Positions 45,516 through 58,440 of a stretch of DNA of 64,000 nucleotides are shown here, in pieces. How positions within the stretch are numbered: the stretch's first letter is position 1; each line of letters starts with the position of its first letter. Origin of the DNA: Tachypleus tridentatus. Its lineage: Eukaryota > Arthropoda > Merostomata > Xiphosura > Limulidae. The DNA is taken from contig NC_134830.1 in NCBI RefSeq assembly GCF_004210375.1, positions 4,960,001 to 5,024,000 on the forward strand, written 5' to 3'. The notes below the pieces were generated by a model. That model was not told where the DNA came from. It did not search any database and saw only the letters and a program-made list of their open reading frames with translations. Both the position numbers and the translations under genes were made by a program.

Positions 45516-45869
45516 TCTACCAACAGTATATAATGATTTATTTCTAACATGATATAAACTTATGTAAAATATGTCACATTGTATATTATTGAACCATGTG
45601 GTGTAAAATTATAACAAATAATATTCAAAGTGTGCATTGTTTACTTGGTAAATTGTTTAGCACATAATTTTCTTATATCATAAAAATAAGCCATATCCTA
45701 TAATGTAAATATCCAGCATACTTCATCATCATACTGTAAACATCCTGTTAGGCCTTGTACTGTATTGTTATTGTTCAGCTTAGTTTCACCAATAAAAAAT
45801 ATTGTTTTATTCTTCTTTTCACATTCTTTGAATAAGTTACTTATGCACATGAAGATACAGGTGCAACTT

Positions 45870-47960
45870 TGGTGCATCTGGGTTTTCAATAATCATCTGA
45901 TGAGGTGCCACATAAGAGATTTATTAAGAAAGAAAAGTTATCTTTGTTGGTGTGACAGACAAGCTGGTTTACTGGGTAGACAACTGGTTTGAGAAAAGAA
46001 AGCATTTTGTTGTTATAATGAAGTTTAGTCTAACTGGATTAATGTTGTGAGTGAGGTTCTTCTAGGCTCGTTGTTGTGACCTTTTCCATTTTTGATATAC
46101 ATACTGACATTGATGAATAAATAATCATAAATTATTTAACTTTGGATATTGCTGGTATAACAAGTGCACATGTCCTTAGGTTCAACTTACACTCAGTGCA
46201 TAATAATTTATATATTGCCAGGACATATTTATCCAATTGTAGGTCACGCTTGCAAGCAACCAACTTGAGAGAGTTTACATAAGGAACAAACAAAGGAGTT
46301 TGAGATTACTTATTCATGAACCCTGCATAAATATCTTCTTCAACATGTGAATAGTTGTGCAATAACTCCATTCATGAACAACTACCATACTTAGTAAGCC
46401 TTTAGTTGCTTCAGATAATGTTAATTTTTCAGACGTACCATAATGAATATGTTACTACAATAAACTCAGAAGGCAATATAACTTGCACAGAGTTTGAGTG
46501 ATGTAGGTTTTATACTAAAAATAATATAAATGTCTTCTGTCTTTGTTTCTTGAGAGTAAGACCTATTGGAAGAGAGACTGACTCAAACTGTTGCTGTTTC
46601 TACTTCACAACCTGATATATATCAGACAGGATGTTTGCACCATTCTCAAGGAAAGAACCAAAATTAGAGCTAATAACTTTGGCTCTACCATTTTGTGAAT
46701 GGCACTAGGATGCCTTGTGAGTTTACACATTTCTATTATTCTTGTTTTCATTAGCTTTCTGGGACTGTGGCATGTTTTCTTCTGTGATCTCTGATGTTGT
46801 ATAGAGTGCTTGACCTCTGGCCTGTACATCTTCTTCTAGTCATAAACATCTGCTTTGTAGAACTTGAATATCCTGTTATAATGTCATGCTTTGTTCAACT
46901 CTGAATATTTTCCTGGATGTGGTGTGTGATAATTCATCTACATTTAACAGCTGTGTCTCAAAGTTCTTAAACATTACTGCCAACTCATTAATTAAACAGC
47001 ATTTGTTTTGTACAAGCCGTTAGTTTCTGTAATGTCCCGTGCATGGAATACTACTTTTAGTTAAACGTGTGTTTGTTGCTCCAAACTCTTTGTAACCTTT
47101 GGTCATACAGCTTGCTCATTGGTACTGAAAGTTTCCATTACCTTATTTGGACACCTGTCACATTTTAAACTATCTATTGCATTTAATATATTTTAATGTT
47201 AACTTATTTTATCCTAGACAACAATAACAATGAAACATTTGCTATTAAACAATTGTTTCACTGGCTGTGGGGATGCTGTTGCATTACTGACAGATGGTTT
47301 TTAGTTTTGATACTGTAACGTAAATTAAGAGCATAATGCCGAAAGGAAAAATCTTACACTAGTAATGGAAGAAAAGAGTATTGGTGTTCTGTGTAATCAG
47401 TTATTTAGGCTATTCAAGCAACGTGCTGCTATCCAAGCAATGTGCTGTTTCTAATGACAGGATTTTAAATTGTATCTACAGAAACATTGAAAATGAACCC
47501 TTAAACATTATAATGTCATTGGTTATGCCACATTTATAGGATTGTGTACAGACTTAGACTCCTGGGGATGCTGTTGCATTACTGACAGATGGTTTTAGTT
47601 TTGATACTGTAACGTAAATTAAGGCACATGCGAAAGGAAAAATCTTACACTAGTAATGGAAGAAAAGAGTATTGGTGTTCTGTGATTTTGAAAAGAGTTC
47701 AGAGTAGAGCTACTAGTATTAATGGAAAGGATGCTTGAAAAGAGTTCAGAGTAGAGCTACTAGTATTAATGGAAAGGATGCTAGGACTAGGAGAAAGAAA
47801 TTTTTGCAAGTTAAAATCACCTTTAGTTTAAATTGTTCTATTTTTCTATCATGGTGGTTGACTTTTGGAATAGGTTTCTTTCAGATAGGGTAAATACTGT
47901 TAATTTAAGGATGTTTTCAATATGAGCTGTCTATTATTTTAATATTTATATTTTAGAGTT
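45870..47960 (+). pseudogene. CR1/L2-like LINE remnant: central RT to C-terminal part
   Basis: At about 45935-46110 broken frames read WVDNWFEKRKHFVV and then SEVLLGSLL.PFPFLIYI, the degraded (S)GVPQGSVLGPLLFLIYIND motif of CR1-type RT. Further on come VMPHL.DCVQT (about 47525-47555, family PHLEYCVQ), VQSRAT (about 47740, family VQRRAT) and VVDFWNRFLSDRVNTVNL (about 47850-47905, family WNxLP). The catalytic xDD box was not identified. Confidence 0.6.
47264..47692 (+). repeat. Direct duplication of about 125 bp inside the LINE remnant
   Basis: GGGGATGCTGTTGCATTACT through AGTATTGGTGTTCTGTG occurs at about 47269-47393 and again at about 47563-47685, with small indels. A 44-bp tandem duplication (AAAAGAGTTCAGAGTAGAGC and following) lies just after, at about 47694-47781. 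Confidence 0.85.
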
Positions 47961-48115
47961 GGAATAACATATCCTTTATTGTCTTATACTATGTGTAAGT
48001 ATAGTGATGCATTCATTCAAATTCCTTGTTAGATTCTTCTTTTAAATGTATCTATGACACAAGTTTTTGAATTTACACAACCACTAATAGCCATTAAAAT
48101 ATACAGACTGCTATA

Positions 48116-49405
48116 ATCTTGTAAAATACAATATACAAACTGCTATGAATGAAGTCTCTGGGGAATCTTGTAAAATACAATATACAAACTGCTATGAATG
48201 AAGTCTCAGGGGAATCTTGTAAAATACAATATACAAACTGCTATGAATGACGTCTCTGGGGAATCTTGTAAAATACAATATACAAACTGCTATGAATGAA
48301 ATCTCAGGGGAATCTTGTAAAATACAATATACAAACTGCTATGAATGACGTCTCTGGGGAATCTTGTAAAATACAATATACAAACTGCTATGAATGACGT
48401 CTCAGGGGAATCTTGTAAAATACAATATACAAACTGCTATGAATGACGTCTCTGGGGAATCTTGTAAAATACAATATACAAACTGCTATGAATGAAGTCT
48501 CTGGGGGATCTTGTAAAATACAATATACAAACTGCTGTGAATGAAGTCTCAGGGGAATCTTGTAAAATACAATATACAAACTGCTGTGAATGAAGTCTCT
48601 GGGGAATCTTGTAAAATACAATATACAAACTGCTGTGAATGAAGTCTCTGGGGAATCTTGTAAAATACAATATACAAACTGCTGTGAATGAAGTCTCTGG
48701 GGAATCTTGTAAAATACAATATACAAACTGCTGTGAATGAAGTCTCTGGGGGATCTTGTAAAATACAATATACAAACTGCTATGAATGAAGTCTCAGGGG
48801 AATCTTGTAAAATACAATATACAAACTGCTGTGAATGACGTCTCTGGGGAACCTTGTAAAATACAATATACAAACTGCTGTGAATGAAGTCTCTGGGGGA
48901 TCTTGTAAAATACAATATACAAACTGCTGTGAATGAAGTCTGGGGAATCTTGTAAAATACAATACAAACTGCTGTGAATGAAGTCTCTGGGGAATCTTGT
49001 AAAATACAATATACAAACTGCTGTGAATGAAGTCTCTGGGGAATCTTGTAAAATACAATATACAAACTGCTGTGAATGAAGTCTCTGGGGAATCTTGTAA
49101 AATACAATATACAAACTGCTGTGAATGAAGTCTCTGGGGAATCTTGTAAAATACAATATACAAACTGCTGGGGAGTCTTGAATATGAATGAAGTCTCTGG
49201 GGAATCTTGTAAAATACAATATACAAACTGCTACAAATGAATGAAGTCTCTGGGGGAATCTTGTAAAATACAATATACAAACTGCTGTGAATGAAGTCTC
49301 TGGGGAATCTTGTAAAATACAATATACAAACTGCTGTGAATGAAGTCTCTGGCGAATCTTGTAAAATACAGTATACAAACTGTTGTGAATGAAGTTTCTG
49401 GGAAT
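48116..49405. repeat. Minisatellite, 49-bp unit, about 26 copies
   Basis: The unit is TACAATATACAAACTGCTAT GAATGAAGTCTCTGGGGAAT CTTGTAAAA. The period is one more than a multiple of three, so open frames cycle through all three minus-strand frames and give overlapping frames of up to 239 codons that are not genes. One copy near 49170-49200 is rearranged. Confidence 0.96.
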
Positions 49406-49949
49406 TTTGTGCAACACTGAAATGTGTTGTTCCTACCTGTAACACATGTTACATAAGCTAATATTGTATTTTTATTAGAGAGGACTACAATGTCTTGCAT
49501 GCCCTCTCACCATCACATATTTAAAGTATCGGAGAGATACTTCATTGAGCAAATAATCATATCAGATAAATAAATTTTTAAATTGTTCTATTTAAGTGAA
49601 AGGAGTAAAACAATGGTTTCTTATCTGTGTAATGTACCTTTTTCATTCTTGGGGAACGTGTAGGGCCCTTTGAGTGTCTGATCTTTGTTACACCAGAAAA
49701 TAGTAGGGCCCTTTGAGTGTCTGATCTGTACACTAACCTCTCACCTTTGTTACACCTGAAAATAGTTTAAAAGAATATATACCAGGTTTGATGTCAGTTT
49801 ACAAGATATAATTAGGTACATAATATGAAATATTGTCAAATAAGATTTTAGTTTTTAAGAACTTGTAGTTTTAAACACCATTACTACATGAAAACCTTAT
49901 TTTTCGACAGATTATTAACATATGACATTACTTGTTCTTTTGTCTGCAA

Positions 49950-50421
49950 ATAAAATAATACTGTTTTAAGCTGTATTTTAATGTTGTAATTAACTAAAGA
50001 AAGCTCTGGGACATAAGGATGACATTACAATTGATAGGTTTGGTAATATATTCCTAGAAAATTCTAAAGATATGACATAAATTTTTCTAATAAGTTCACA
50101 GGATCACGAAGGATTGAAGAAGATAGGTGTTTCTAATTGTTAGAGTAAATCATTAAATTTATTTTTAGTGGCTCTTTTGGATATGTATTAGTTGTCATCC
50201 ATGTTAAGCTATAGAAGTGAGCTGAAATGTTTGTATGTTAGTGTAGTCCATTTAGCATGGCTGTAAAGTAAGTGTGACCTTTAACTCACCACAATGTTTA
50301 CTCTTGCAGAAATTTTAAAGGAGGAAATAAACTGATTTGTTATCATTCGTTATGTACACTGTCACTGGTGAAATGTTTTCACCAGATAATTTAAAAGAAC
50401 CACCACTTTAACATCACAACA
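49950..50421 (+). repeat. Probable degenerate 5' LTR of a Ty3/gypsy-like element
   Basis: The segment ends immediately before a primer-binding site. Its last 100 bp resemble sequence at about 55310-55430 (shared ACTGGT.., TTTTCACCAG.TAATTTAAAA and AGGAGGAAAT-like blocks), as expected for a pair of LTRs. The 5' limit is not resolved. Confidence 0.35.
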
Positions 50422-50422
50422 G

Positions 50423-50437
50423 TGGTGTCAGAAGTGG
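50423..50437 (+). other. Primer-binding site, tRNA-Leu type
   Basis: TGGTGTCAGAAGTGG is complementary to the 3' end of tRNA-Leu (..CCACTTCTGACACCA), a primer used by many Ty3/gypsy elements. It begins two bases after a CACAACA LTR-type end. Confidence 0.6.
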
Positions 50438-50479
50438 TATTATTTTCATAAAGCATAACTAAAGTCTATCCTTCATTCA

Positions 50480-53250
50480 AGATGACAACAAGTGCACAAA
50501 TTGAGAAAGGAACCTCTTAGAACAGGAAAGGTACAGAAAATTAAAATAGGACCAGACAAAAACATGAGATCAAAAGAGTAATTAGAGGAAATAGAAATTT
50601 TATTTAAACAAAAATTAAAACTAAAAACCTGATTCATGAAGCCATTGGAGATGTAAAGATAACAAGTGTGAAGAAATGCAGAAGGACATTATAGAAGTAA
50701 AGAAAGTAAAGTGATAACAAAACTAATGAAGTAGAAAATAATATCGTTAGTGTAATAAAACACCTGGAAAATGACTTACCAAATACAAAGGTTAAACCAG
50801 CCTCACCTCTCCTTGCATTTGATCAGGAATTCCTGTCTTGAGTATCATCTGCTACAGATTATGAAATGGGACAATTTATTTGATCTACACCTGTGATCCA
50901 TACTGCTGTACCACCTGTTGTTGAAGGATTTCTTTTGGACAGTTCCAGCCATAACAAATCCAATTTCAAAATTAACCTGGCCAGTTGAACATTGGCCAGG
51001 CAAGAAACCAACAGACTGTGATGAAAAAGGAATCATAGGAAACATGATGAACAACATATCGTCCATTTCATGACTTATTCATTTACACCAGTTTTGATAA
51101 TGTTAAGTAACCTTCCAATACGATATCTTACATCCACTCATAAAATAGGTTTTTTTAATTAGCGATGCCCTCTATTAGCACAACTTTTTAATGCATGCCA
51201 CTAGCCTTCAACATTCTGCATGTGCACATTCAAGTGATCATGCAGCAGTTATTCATCAATAGGAACATGACACATTCCTGTCATAACCAGCACCCACTTC
51301 ACATCTGTACTTGTTAATCACTTCAAGTACTGTACAGATGTGCTAAGTTTTGCTTCTGGATTTATCAACATATTATGTTATATTACTAACATAGTCTATT
51401 TATTTAAATGTTTGCATTTTGGTATTGTTTTCATGCTTTTCTTACATTTTCTGGGTCCTTTTTCTGGCATATTATGTGTTTTACATTGTGGCAAGTGGCA
51501 TGTAACTAAGTTTAGTGTTGTTTTTTTAAGATCCATGCTATCCATCCTGTGACTATACTTGATGTTTATGTTGTAATCCTTACTACTGATATCCAGTGTA
51601 AAATTCCTCATGCCATCAGGTGTTAGTTGTGTGTTTCCATTTTATTATTATCTCTGACTATACAATTACATTGCAGGTTTGTATTATACTCATCATAGAG
51701 ATGGGGTGTTCTGTTCGACTGCTAGTAGCCCTCTCTAGTGTTTTTTTTTTTTTTTGCTTCATAAATATGTTCATCCTGAACCATACATTCACAGACTAAC
51801 AAGAGTAGAACAGTCAGAAACTGATGCTCTGTGGCTTTGAGACTCTTCTTATTGAGGACCTGATTTACAATTTCAGATGATGACATGTTTGGGTTGAAGC
51901 ATTCTGTCATGTCATGAATATATATTATCATTATTGCAGTTTGTTCCTCAGTCTGAGATGTTACTCCTCCCAGACATCCTCCAGATGTACTTTTCCAGTG
52001 GGTCTGGTGTAGGCTGGAGATGGCTCAGCTAAACAAGTCCTCACATGTGTGCTGGCTGGTATTCCTCATCCTTCTATGAACTTGATGATAAATGCCCACT
52101 GCCTTCAGGTTTTGAACTGGAGATGCACCTTAGGATTGCAGTTCCTCTTCCTATTGTCTGCTGGATGTCAGGTTCTGGAAAGTCTTGTGTTGGTTGTATC
52201 TGGGTACATCACATTTTCCTGTTTATATATGGCCAGATATCCTCCTCCTACTGCATATTGGAAGTACCACACTCATTGCCATCAGGTTTTGGACTGGAGA
52301 TGTCATCCTGCTGGAGCTTTCCTACTATCTGCTGGATATCAGTTTCCAATGGTTCTGGTGATGGAAATGAGTGCATGTGGAGAAATATTTTGGTGTAGAA
52401 GATTGTCTTCCCTACCAATTTCTGTTGTGAGGTGAAGTAGATGATTATCTATCTACTGTAGATCAAATGTACCATCCAGATACCACCTGGGGTTGGATGA
52501 GGTCAAATTGTTAATGTGGTACGTTGCACTCTAGGCTCTCAACACCCCGGAGTCCCATTCATCAGTCAAACATATTCTGGGATTCCTCCCCTTTGTTCTA
52601 CCTTTTATATATGACACATTCATAAAAGAATGGATCAGATGTGGTGTGGTATTCTGATGAGGTATGATGATGTTGGTGTGAAGAAGGCACTGGTAATAGT
52701 GGGAATGGTGTCACATTCCTGTTGATAGAGAGCTGTTGCATAATCATTTACATGTGAACTTGCAGAAATTGGAAGTGGAAGACTAGTTGTGTGCATTGAA
52801 AATTTACACCGATAGAGGACAGTGCTAATAGGGAAAGTCTTTTGTAAGAGGAGGTAAGTATCTATCAGAAATACATTTTCATATAGGAGAATGCCAACTT
52901 CTAACTGAGAGATGTAACAACTATTGAGCTCTTGTAATTGCTGTATCCAACAGGTTTGGAATGACATACCAGAAAAATGAATCTAGAGCAAAGTTCCAAA
53001 ACAGGGTGAAGAGAGAAAAAGAGGCCTCAGCCAAACACTGAAAACTTAAAAAAGTATTGACCATACATATTGTTTGTATGTCTCTTAAGTGATGGATTTG
53101 TTGGAATAAAACCAATTTACAGATACCAAAACAGATGAGGGTATATGAATTATGCTAAAGAAAAGTTGGTGTTCTTCCTTTAAAATATTTACTGTTGACA
53201 GTAGATCTAGAATCTATTAAAGTTACATATAAATATCTCAAAATACAAGT
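50480..53250 (+). mobile_element. Internal region of the gypsy-like element, heavily decayed
   Basis: Just after the primer-binding site a Lys/Glu-rich gag-like stretch can be read through stops (about 50480-50800). Protease and RT motifs were not recognised. A diverged direct repeat of about 90 bp lies at about 52096-52185 and 52268-52355 (shared TCAGGTTTTG.ACTGGAGATG and CTGCTGGAT.TCAG). Assignment is by position between the binding site and the integrase fragment. Confidence 0.35.
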
Positions 53251-53310
53251 AGTGTTGCACTATCAGCACCAGCTGATGATAATTTAGAGCAAATGGAATC
53301 AATTATACAA

Positions 53311-54169
53311 TTAGGTACACAGAATGGGGGAAATAAGAAACAAAAATGTAAAAGTGTTTAAGTGTTTGAATCTGGTTTCCATTTTTCTACTTGTTTCTCC
53401 AACATAGAAATTGTGGCAGTTATCAAATTGTATTTTATAAATAATGTTGGTGTGGTGTTTGTCAGTGTAGTTTTTACATAGTATAGACCTCAGTTTTGTG
53501 TCTGGTTTTTGAATAAATTTGGTATTAACTGGAATGTCATATTTTGTTACTAATTTTTGCCAAATTTTGGTTATTTGTCTGCTGATATTGGGAATATATG
53601 GTATGCAGCAGTATATGGTTTCGTGATTTTTTGATTCGTGAGATATATTTACTTTTGTTGGTTGATTTTGCTTTCTGTCTAGGTGTGTGCGTATAATGTT
53701 TTCTATGGTTTGTGGAGGAAAGTTATTGATGTTGATGAAGTATTGTTTTATTTTGTCTAACACTTCGTTAATTTTATCTGGTGAGCATAGTTTTATGGCT
53801 GTGTTTATTTGGTTTCTTAGTATGTTGAGTTTTTTGTTTTGTTTCATGTGCTGAGTCCCAAGGAATGTATAGTCCAGTATGGGTGATTTTTTGGTGGATT
53901 TCTGTTTTAAATTGTGTATCAGTTCTTGTAATTTTGAGGTTAAGAAATAATATTTGATTGCTTTCTTCCTGTTCATATGTGAAGTTAATGTTGGGATGTA
54001 TAGAGTTAATGTGATTGAAAAAATTAAGTGTGTGTTCTGTAGATATGAATCCTGCAATCGTGTCATCTACATATCTGTACCAGTATAGTGGTGGATGTAA
54101 TGCTGTGTTAATTGCTTGTGTTTCAAGTTGAAACACTGAATAACAGTGTGTGTTGAGAACTGACTTCAT
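53311..54169 (-). pseudogene. Penelope-like retroelement fragment (RT palm to GIY-YIG)
   Basis: On the minus strand the sequence starts within the RT at LHPPLYWYRYVDDTI (about 54100-54055; YVDD catalytic box intact). It then reads INSIHPNINFTYEQEES and LFLNLKITRTD, and continues after a frameshift at about 53870 through the RT thumb and linker. The other domain is the GIY-YIG endonuclease: NIIYKIQFDNCHNFYVGETS then RKMETRFKHL (about 53450-53360). RT plus a C-terminal GIY-YIG nuclease is diagnostic of Penelope-like elements. Both ends are truncated; RT motifs before YVDD and the nuclease C-terminus are missing. Confidence 0.85.
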
Positions 54170-54447
54170 GTATGAATGTCAAATTAGACTACTTGCTTCG
54201 TGGTGTATGATGAGGGAATCCCAGTGTATTGCACAGCAGTTACTACATGTGAAGTTGAACTTTGGTGAAGCCAAGTCTCTGTACCAATAAGATTTAAGAA
54301 ACGAATTGCTTGTACCAGGAGTTATTGGTAATAAATCTTAACCCAGTGACTGAGGTATAATAGAATCAAATACTCCAGCATGTTCCAAGGAATTGGTTGT
54401 TGGAAGAATTATCATGGATATGAAGAACCGAGGTGTCAGATGGATGT

Positions 54448-54745
54448 CACTTTTCCCAGGAAAGACTAAAAGTAGCTTGTAATAAAATGAAAGATCTATA
54501 TGATAATAATGCTGGTAAAACTAAGTTGCATCAAGGTGACATGGTATGGCTGAATAATTCTTGTCATAAAAGAGGGTGAACTCCAATACTAAGCAGGTGC
54601 CAGAAGAAGCCACATGGTATACTAAAATCAATCAGTCATGTTACTTGTAGAATCCAGAAGAATGAGCAGTCTAAGTCAAAGACCATCCATCATGACTGTC
54701 GTTGGAAGTATGTTAGTGAGAAAATGACCAGGCTCCTGAAGAGTT
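54448..54745 (+). pseudogene. Integrase C-terminal fragment of a Ty3/gypsy-like element
   Basis: A frame with one stop reads QERLKVACNKMKDLYDNNAG, KLHQGDMVWLNN, a KRG..P.L segment, GILKSISHVTCRIQKNEQSK and KTIHHD. This matches the end of gypsy integrases, where an RLK..YD segment precedes the GDxVWL core and a VHxDR-type ending. It is on the same strand as the primer-binding site at 50423. Confidence 0.65.
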
Positions 54746-54949
54746 CTTGTTAAGAGCATTATCAGAAGATCATCAAGGCCACCTGACAATCTTCCTGGGA
54801 AGAATTCACCCAGTGACTAGATAGCAAGTTAGAATAAGGAACAATATGTCACCTCATCTACATTTTTTGGATCCCAGGAGAGAAAAACACCAAAATGGCT
54901 TAGTGTAATGTTTTATAGTTGGGATTGTTCAAGGGACTTAGGTTACAAC

Positions 54950-55430
54950 ATTGGATCTTCCTTGATTGATATGTTTATCATGTTGTGATTTGTTAGCTGG
55001 AGGAAGTTATATACTGTGTTGATGATGTTAAGTTTGAATGCTTTAATGATGTATGTACGCTGAAAACATTCTGAAGACTTAATGTCATGTCTTCTAGAAG
55101 ATATAAGGGTATATGGTAAGTGTGAGACTTTGAGAATGCATGGAAAGTGATTGTTGTTTCTAGCTGACAGTCAGTTGGTCAGTGTGTTTTTAGTAACATA
55201 TTTGATCTGTGTAAGCTATCATATATATAGTTTTGTATAATTCAGTTGATTTTTAAATTGTTTTTTTTTAGATTAGTGTTATACAGTTAGCCTACAAAGA
55301 CAACTTACTACAGTATTTTCAGCTTGAAGAAAGTTTAAGCAGGAAATGTACAATATATCTACATTGACTGGTCATTGAATTTTTTCCACCAGCTAATTTA
55401 AAACAAACTGTTAATGAAAATATAACTTTA
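54950..55430 (+). repeat. Probable degenerate 3' LTR of the gypsy-like element
   Basis: This segment follows the integrase fragment, and its right part resembles the sequence before the primer-binding site at 50423 (TTGACTGGTCATTGAA, TTCCACCAGCTAATTTAAAA). Limits are approximate and identity is low. Confidence 0.3.
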
Positions 55431-55569
55431 AACCAAAAGCATATGTTGGTTTTGTTTTTTCTCAGTCATGCCCATGCCCAGTCCTTGAAATGCTTTGTGA
55501 TGAAGCAGTTATAATTGTATGCCCGTAAAACATTATTTACAATTATATCAACAGATATAGTTGTTATTT

Positions 55570-58440
55570 TAGTGTTTCCATTTGAGGCCATCAGGTGTGA
55601 TTTTTACCTCAGCATTTCCCTTTGAGGCCAGCAGATGCAGTTGTTACTTTAGTGTTTCACTAAGAAGCCAGCAGTTGTGTTGTTACTTTAGTGTTTCACT
55701 GTGAGGCCAGCAGGTGTGGTTGTTACTTTAGTGTTTCACTATGAGGCCAGCAGGTGTGGTTGTTACTTTAGTGTTTCACTGTGAAGCCAACAGGTGTGTT
55801 GTTACTTTAGTGTTTCACTATGAGGCCAGCAGGTGTGGTTGTTACTTTAGTGTTTCACTGTGAGGCCAACAGGTGTGTTGTTACTTTAGTGTTTCACTAT
55901 GAAGCCAGCAGGTGTGGTTGTTACTTTAGTGTTTCACTATGAGGCCAGCAGGTGTGGTTGTTACTTTAGTGTTTCACCATGAGGCCAGCAGGTGTGGTTG
56001 TTACTTTAGTGTTTCACTATGAGGCCAGCAGGTGTGGTTGTTACTTTAGTGTTTCACTATGAGGCCAGCAGGTGTGGTTGTTACTTTAGTGTTTCACTGT
56101 GAGGCCAACAGGTGTGTTGTTACTTTAGTGTTTCACTATGAAGCCAGCAGGTGTGGTTGTTACTTTAGTGTTTCACTATGAGGCCAGCAGGTGTGGTTGT
56201 TACTTTAGTGTTTCACTATGAGGCCAGCAGGTGTGGTTGTTACTTTAGTGTTTCACTATGAATGAGGCCAGCAGGTGTGGTTGTTACTTTAGTGTTTCAC
56301 TATGAGGCCAGCAGGTGTGGTTGTTACTTTAGTGTTTCACTATGAGGCCAGCAGGTGTGGTTGTTACTTTAGTGTTTCACTATGAGGCCAGCAGGTGTGG
56401 TTGTTACTTTAGTGTTTCACTATGAGGCCAGCAGGTGTGGTTGTTACTTTAGTGTTTCACTATGAGGCCAGCAGGTGTGGTTGTTACTTTAGTGTTTCAC
56501 TATGAAGCCAGCAGGTGTGGTTGTTACTTTAGTGTTTCACTATGAGGCCAGCAGGTGTGGTTGTTACTTTAGTGTTTCACTATGAAGCCAGCAGGTGTGG
56601 TTGTTACTTTAGTGTTTCACTATGAGGCCAGCAGGGTTGTGGTTGTTACTTTAGTGTTTCACTATGAAGCCAGCAGGTGTGGTTGTTACTTTAGTGTTTC
56701 ACTAAGAAGCCAGCAGGTGTGGTTGTTACTTTAGTGTTTCACTATGAAGCCAGCAGGTGTGTTGTTACTTTAGTGTTTCACTATGAAGCCAGCAGGTGTG
56801 TTGTTACTTTAGTGTTTCACTATGAAGCCAGCAGGTGTGGTTGTTACTTTAGTGTTTTTGAAGCCAGCAGTTGTTACTTTAGTGTTTCACTATGAAGCCA
56901 GCAGGTGTGTTGTTACTTTAGTGTTTCACTATGAAGCCAGCAGGTGTGGTTGTTACTTTTAGGTGTGTTTCACTTTATGAAGCCAGCAGGTGTGGTTGTT
57001 ACTTTAGTGTTTCACTATGAAGCCAGCAGGTGTGGTTGTTACTTTAGTGTTTCACTGTGAGGCCAGCAGGTGTGGTTGTTACTTTAGTGTTTCACTATGA
57101 GGCCAGCAGGTGTGGTTGTTACTTTAGTGTTTCACTATGAGGCCAGCAGGTGTGGTTGTTACTTTAGTGTTTCACCATGAGTGTTTCACTGTGAGGCCAG
57201 CAGGTGTGGTTGTTACTTTAGTGTTTCACTGTGAGGCCAGCAGGTGTGGTTGTTACTTTAGTGTTTCACTGTGAGGCCAGCAGGTGTGGTTGTTACTTTA
57301 GTGTTTCACTGTGAGGCCAGCAGGTGTGGTTGACTTTAGCCAGCAGGTGTGGTTGTTACTTTAGTGTTTCACTAAGAAGCCAGCAGTTGTGTTGTTACTT
57401 TAGTGTTTCACTATGAAGCCAGCAGGTGTGTTGTTACTTTAGTGTTTCACTATGAAGCCAGCAGGTGTGTTGTTACTTTAGTGTTTCACTATGCCAAGGT
57501 GTGTTGTTACTTTAGTGCCAGCAGGTGTGGTTGTTACTTTAGTGTTTCACTATGAAGCCAGCAGGTGTGGTTGTTACTTTAGTGTTTCACTATGAAGCCA
57601 GCATGTGTGTTGTTACTTTAGTGTTTCACTATGAAGCCAGCAGGTGTGTTGTTACTTTAGTGTTTCACTATGAAGCCAGCAGGTGTGGTTGTTACTTTAG
57701 TGTTTCACTATGAAGCCAGCAGGTGTGTTGTTACTTTAGTGTTTCACTATGAAGCCAGCAGGTGTGGTTGTTACTTTAGTGTTTCACTATGAAGCCAGCA
57801 GGTGTGGTTGTTACTTTAGTGTTTCACTATGAAGCCAGCAAGCCAGCAGGTGTGGTTGTTACTTTAGTGTTTCACTATGAAGCCAGCAGGTGTGGTTGTT
57901 ACTTTAGTGTTTCACTGTTCACCATGAAGCCAGCAGGTGTGGTTGTTACTTTAGTGTTGAAGCCAGCAGGTGTGGTTGTTACTTTAGTGTTTCACTGTGA
58001 GGCCAGCACAGGTGAAGCCAGCAGGTGTGGTTGTTACTTTAGTGTTTCACTGTGAGGCCAGCAGGTGTGGTTGTTACTTTAGTGTTTCACTGTGAGGCCA
58101 GCAGGTGTGGTTGTTACTTTAGTGTTTCACTGTGAGGCCAGCAGGTGTGGTTGTTACTTTAGTGTTTCACTGTGAGGCCAGCAGGTGTGGTTGTTACTTT
58201 AGTGTTTTCACTAGTGTTTCACTATGAGGCCAGCAGGTGTAGTGTTGTTACTTTAGTGTTTCACCGTATGAAGCCAGCAGGTGTGGTTGTTACTTTAGTG
58301 TTTCATTATGAGACCAGCAGGTGTGGTTGTTACTTTAGTGTTTCACTATGAGCCCAGCAGGTGTGTTGTTACTTTAGTGTTTCATTATGAAGCCAGCAGG
58401 TGTGGTTGTTTTCTTAGCGTTTCCTCATGAAGTCAGCAGA
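55570..58440. repeat. Large minisatellite, 39-40-bp unit, about 72 copies
   Basis: The unit is GTGTTTCACTATGAGGCCAG CAGGTGTGGTTGTTACTTTA. Variants differ by ATGAGG/ATGAAG/GTGAGG and by loss of one G in GTGTGGTTG. Partial units and joins (near 56865, 57180, 57330, 57500, 57840, 57915, 57955 and 58010) show repeated unequal exchange or slippage. Short open frames within it are not genes. Confidence 0.97.

Noticed and set aside
45698-46829. Short open frames of 63-75 codons
   Set aside because: They lie within the decayed LINE region and show no independent motifs.
48388-49500. Several overlapping minus-strand open frames of 89-239 codons
   Set aside because: A 49-bp unit cycles the three frames, so each frame is open by repetition. 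The same peptide appears in all of them.
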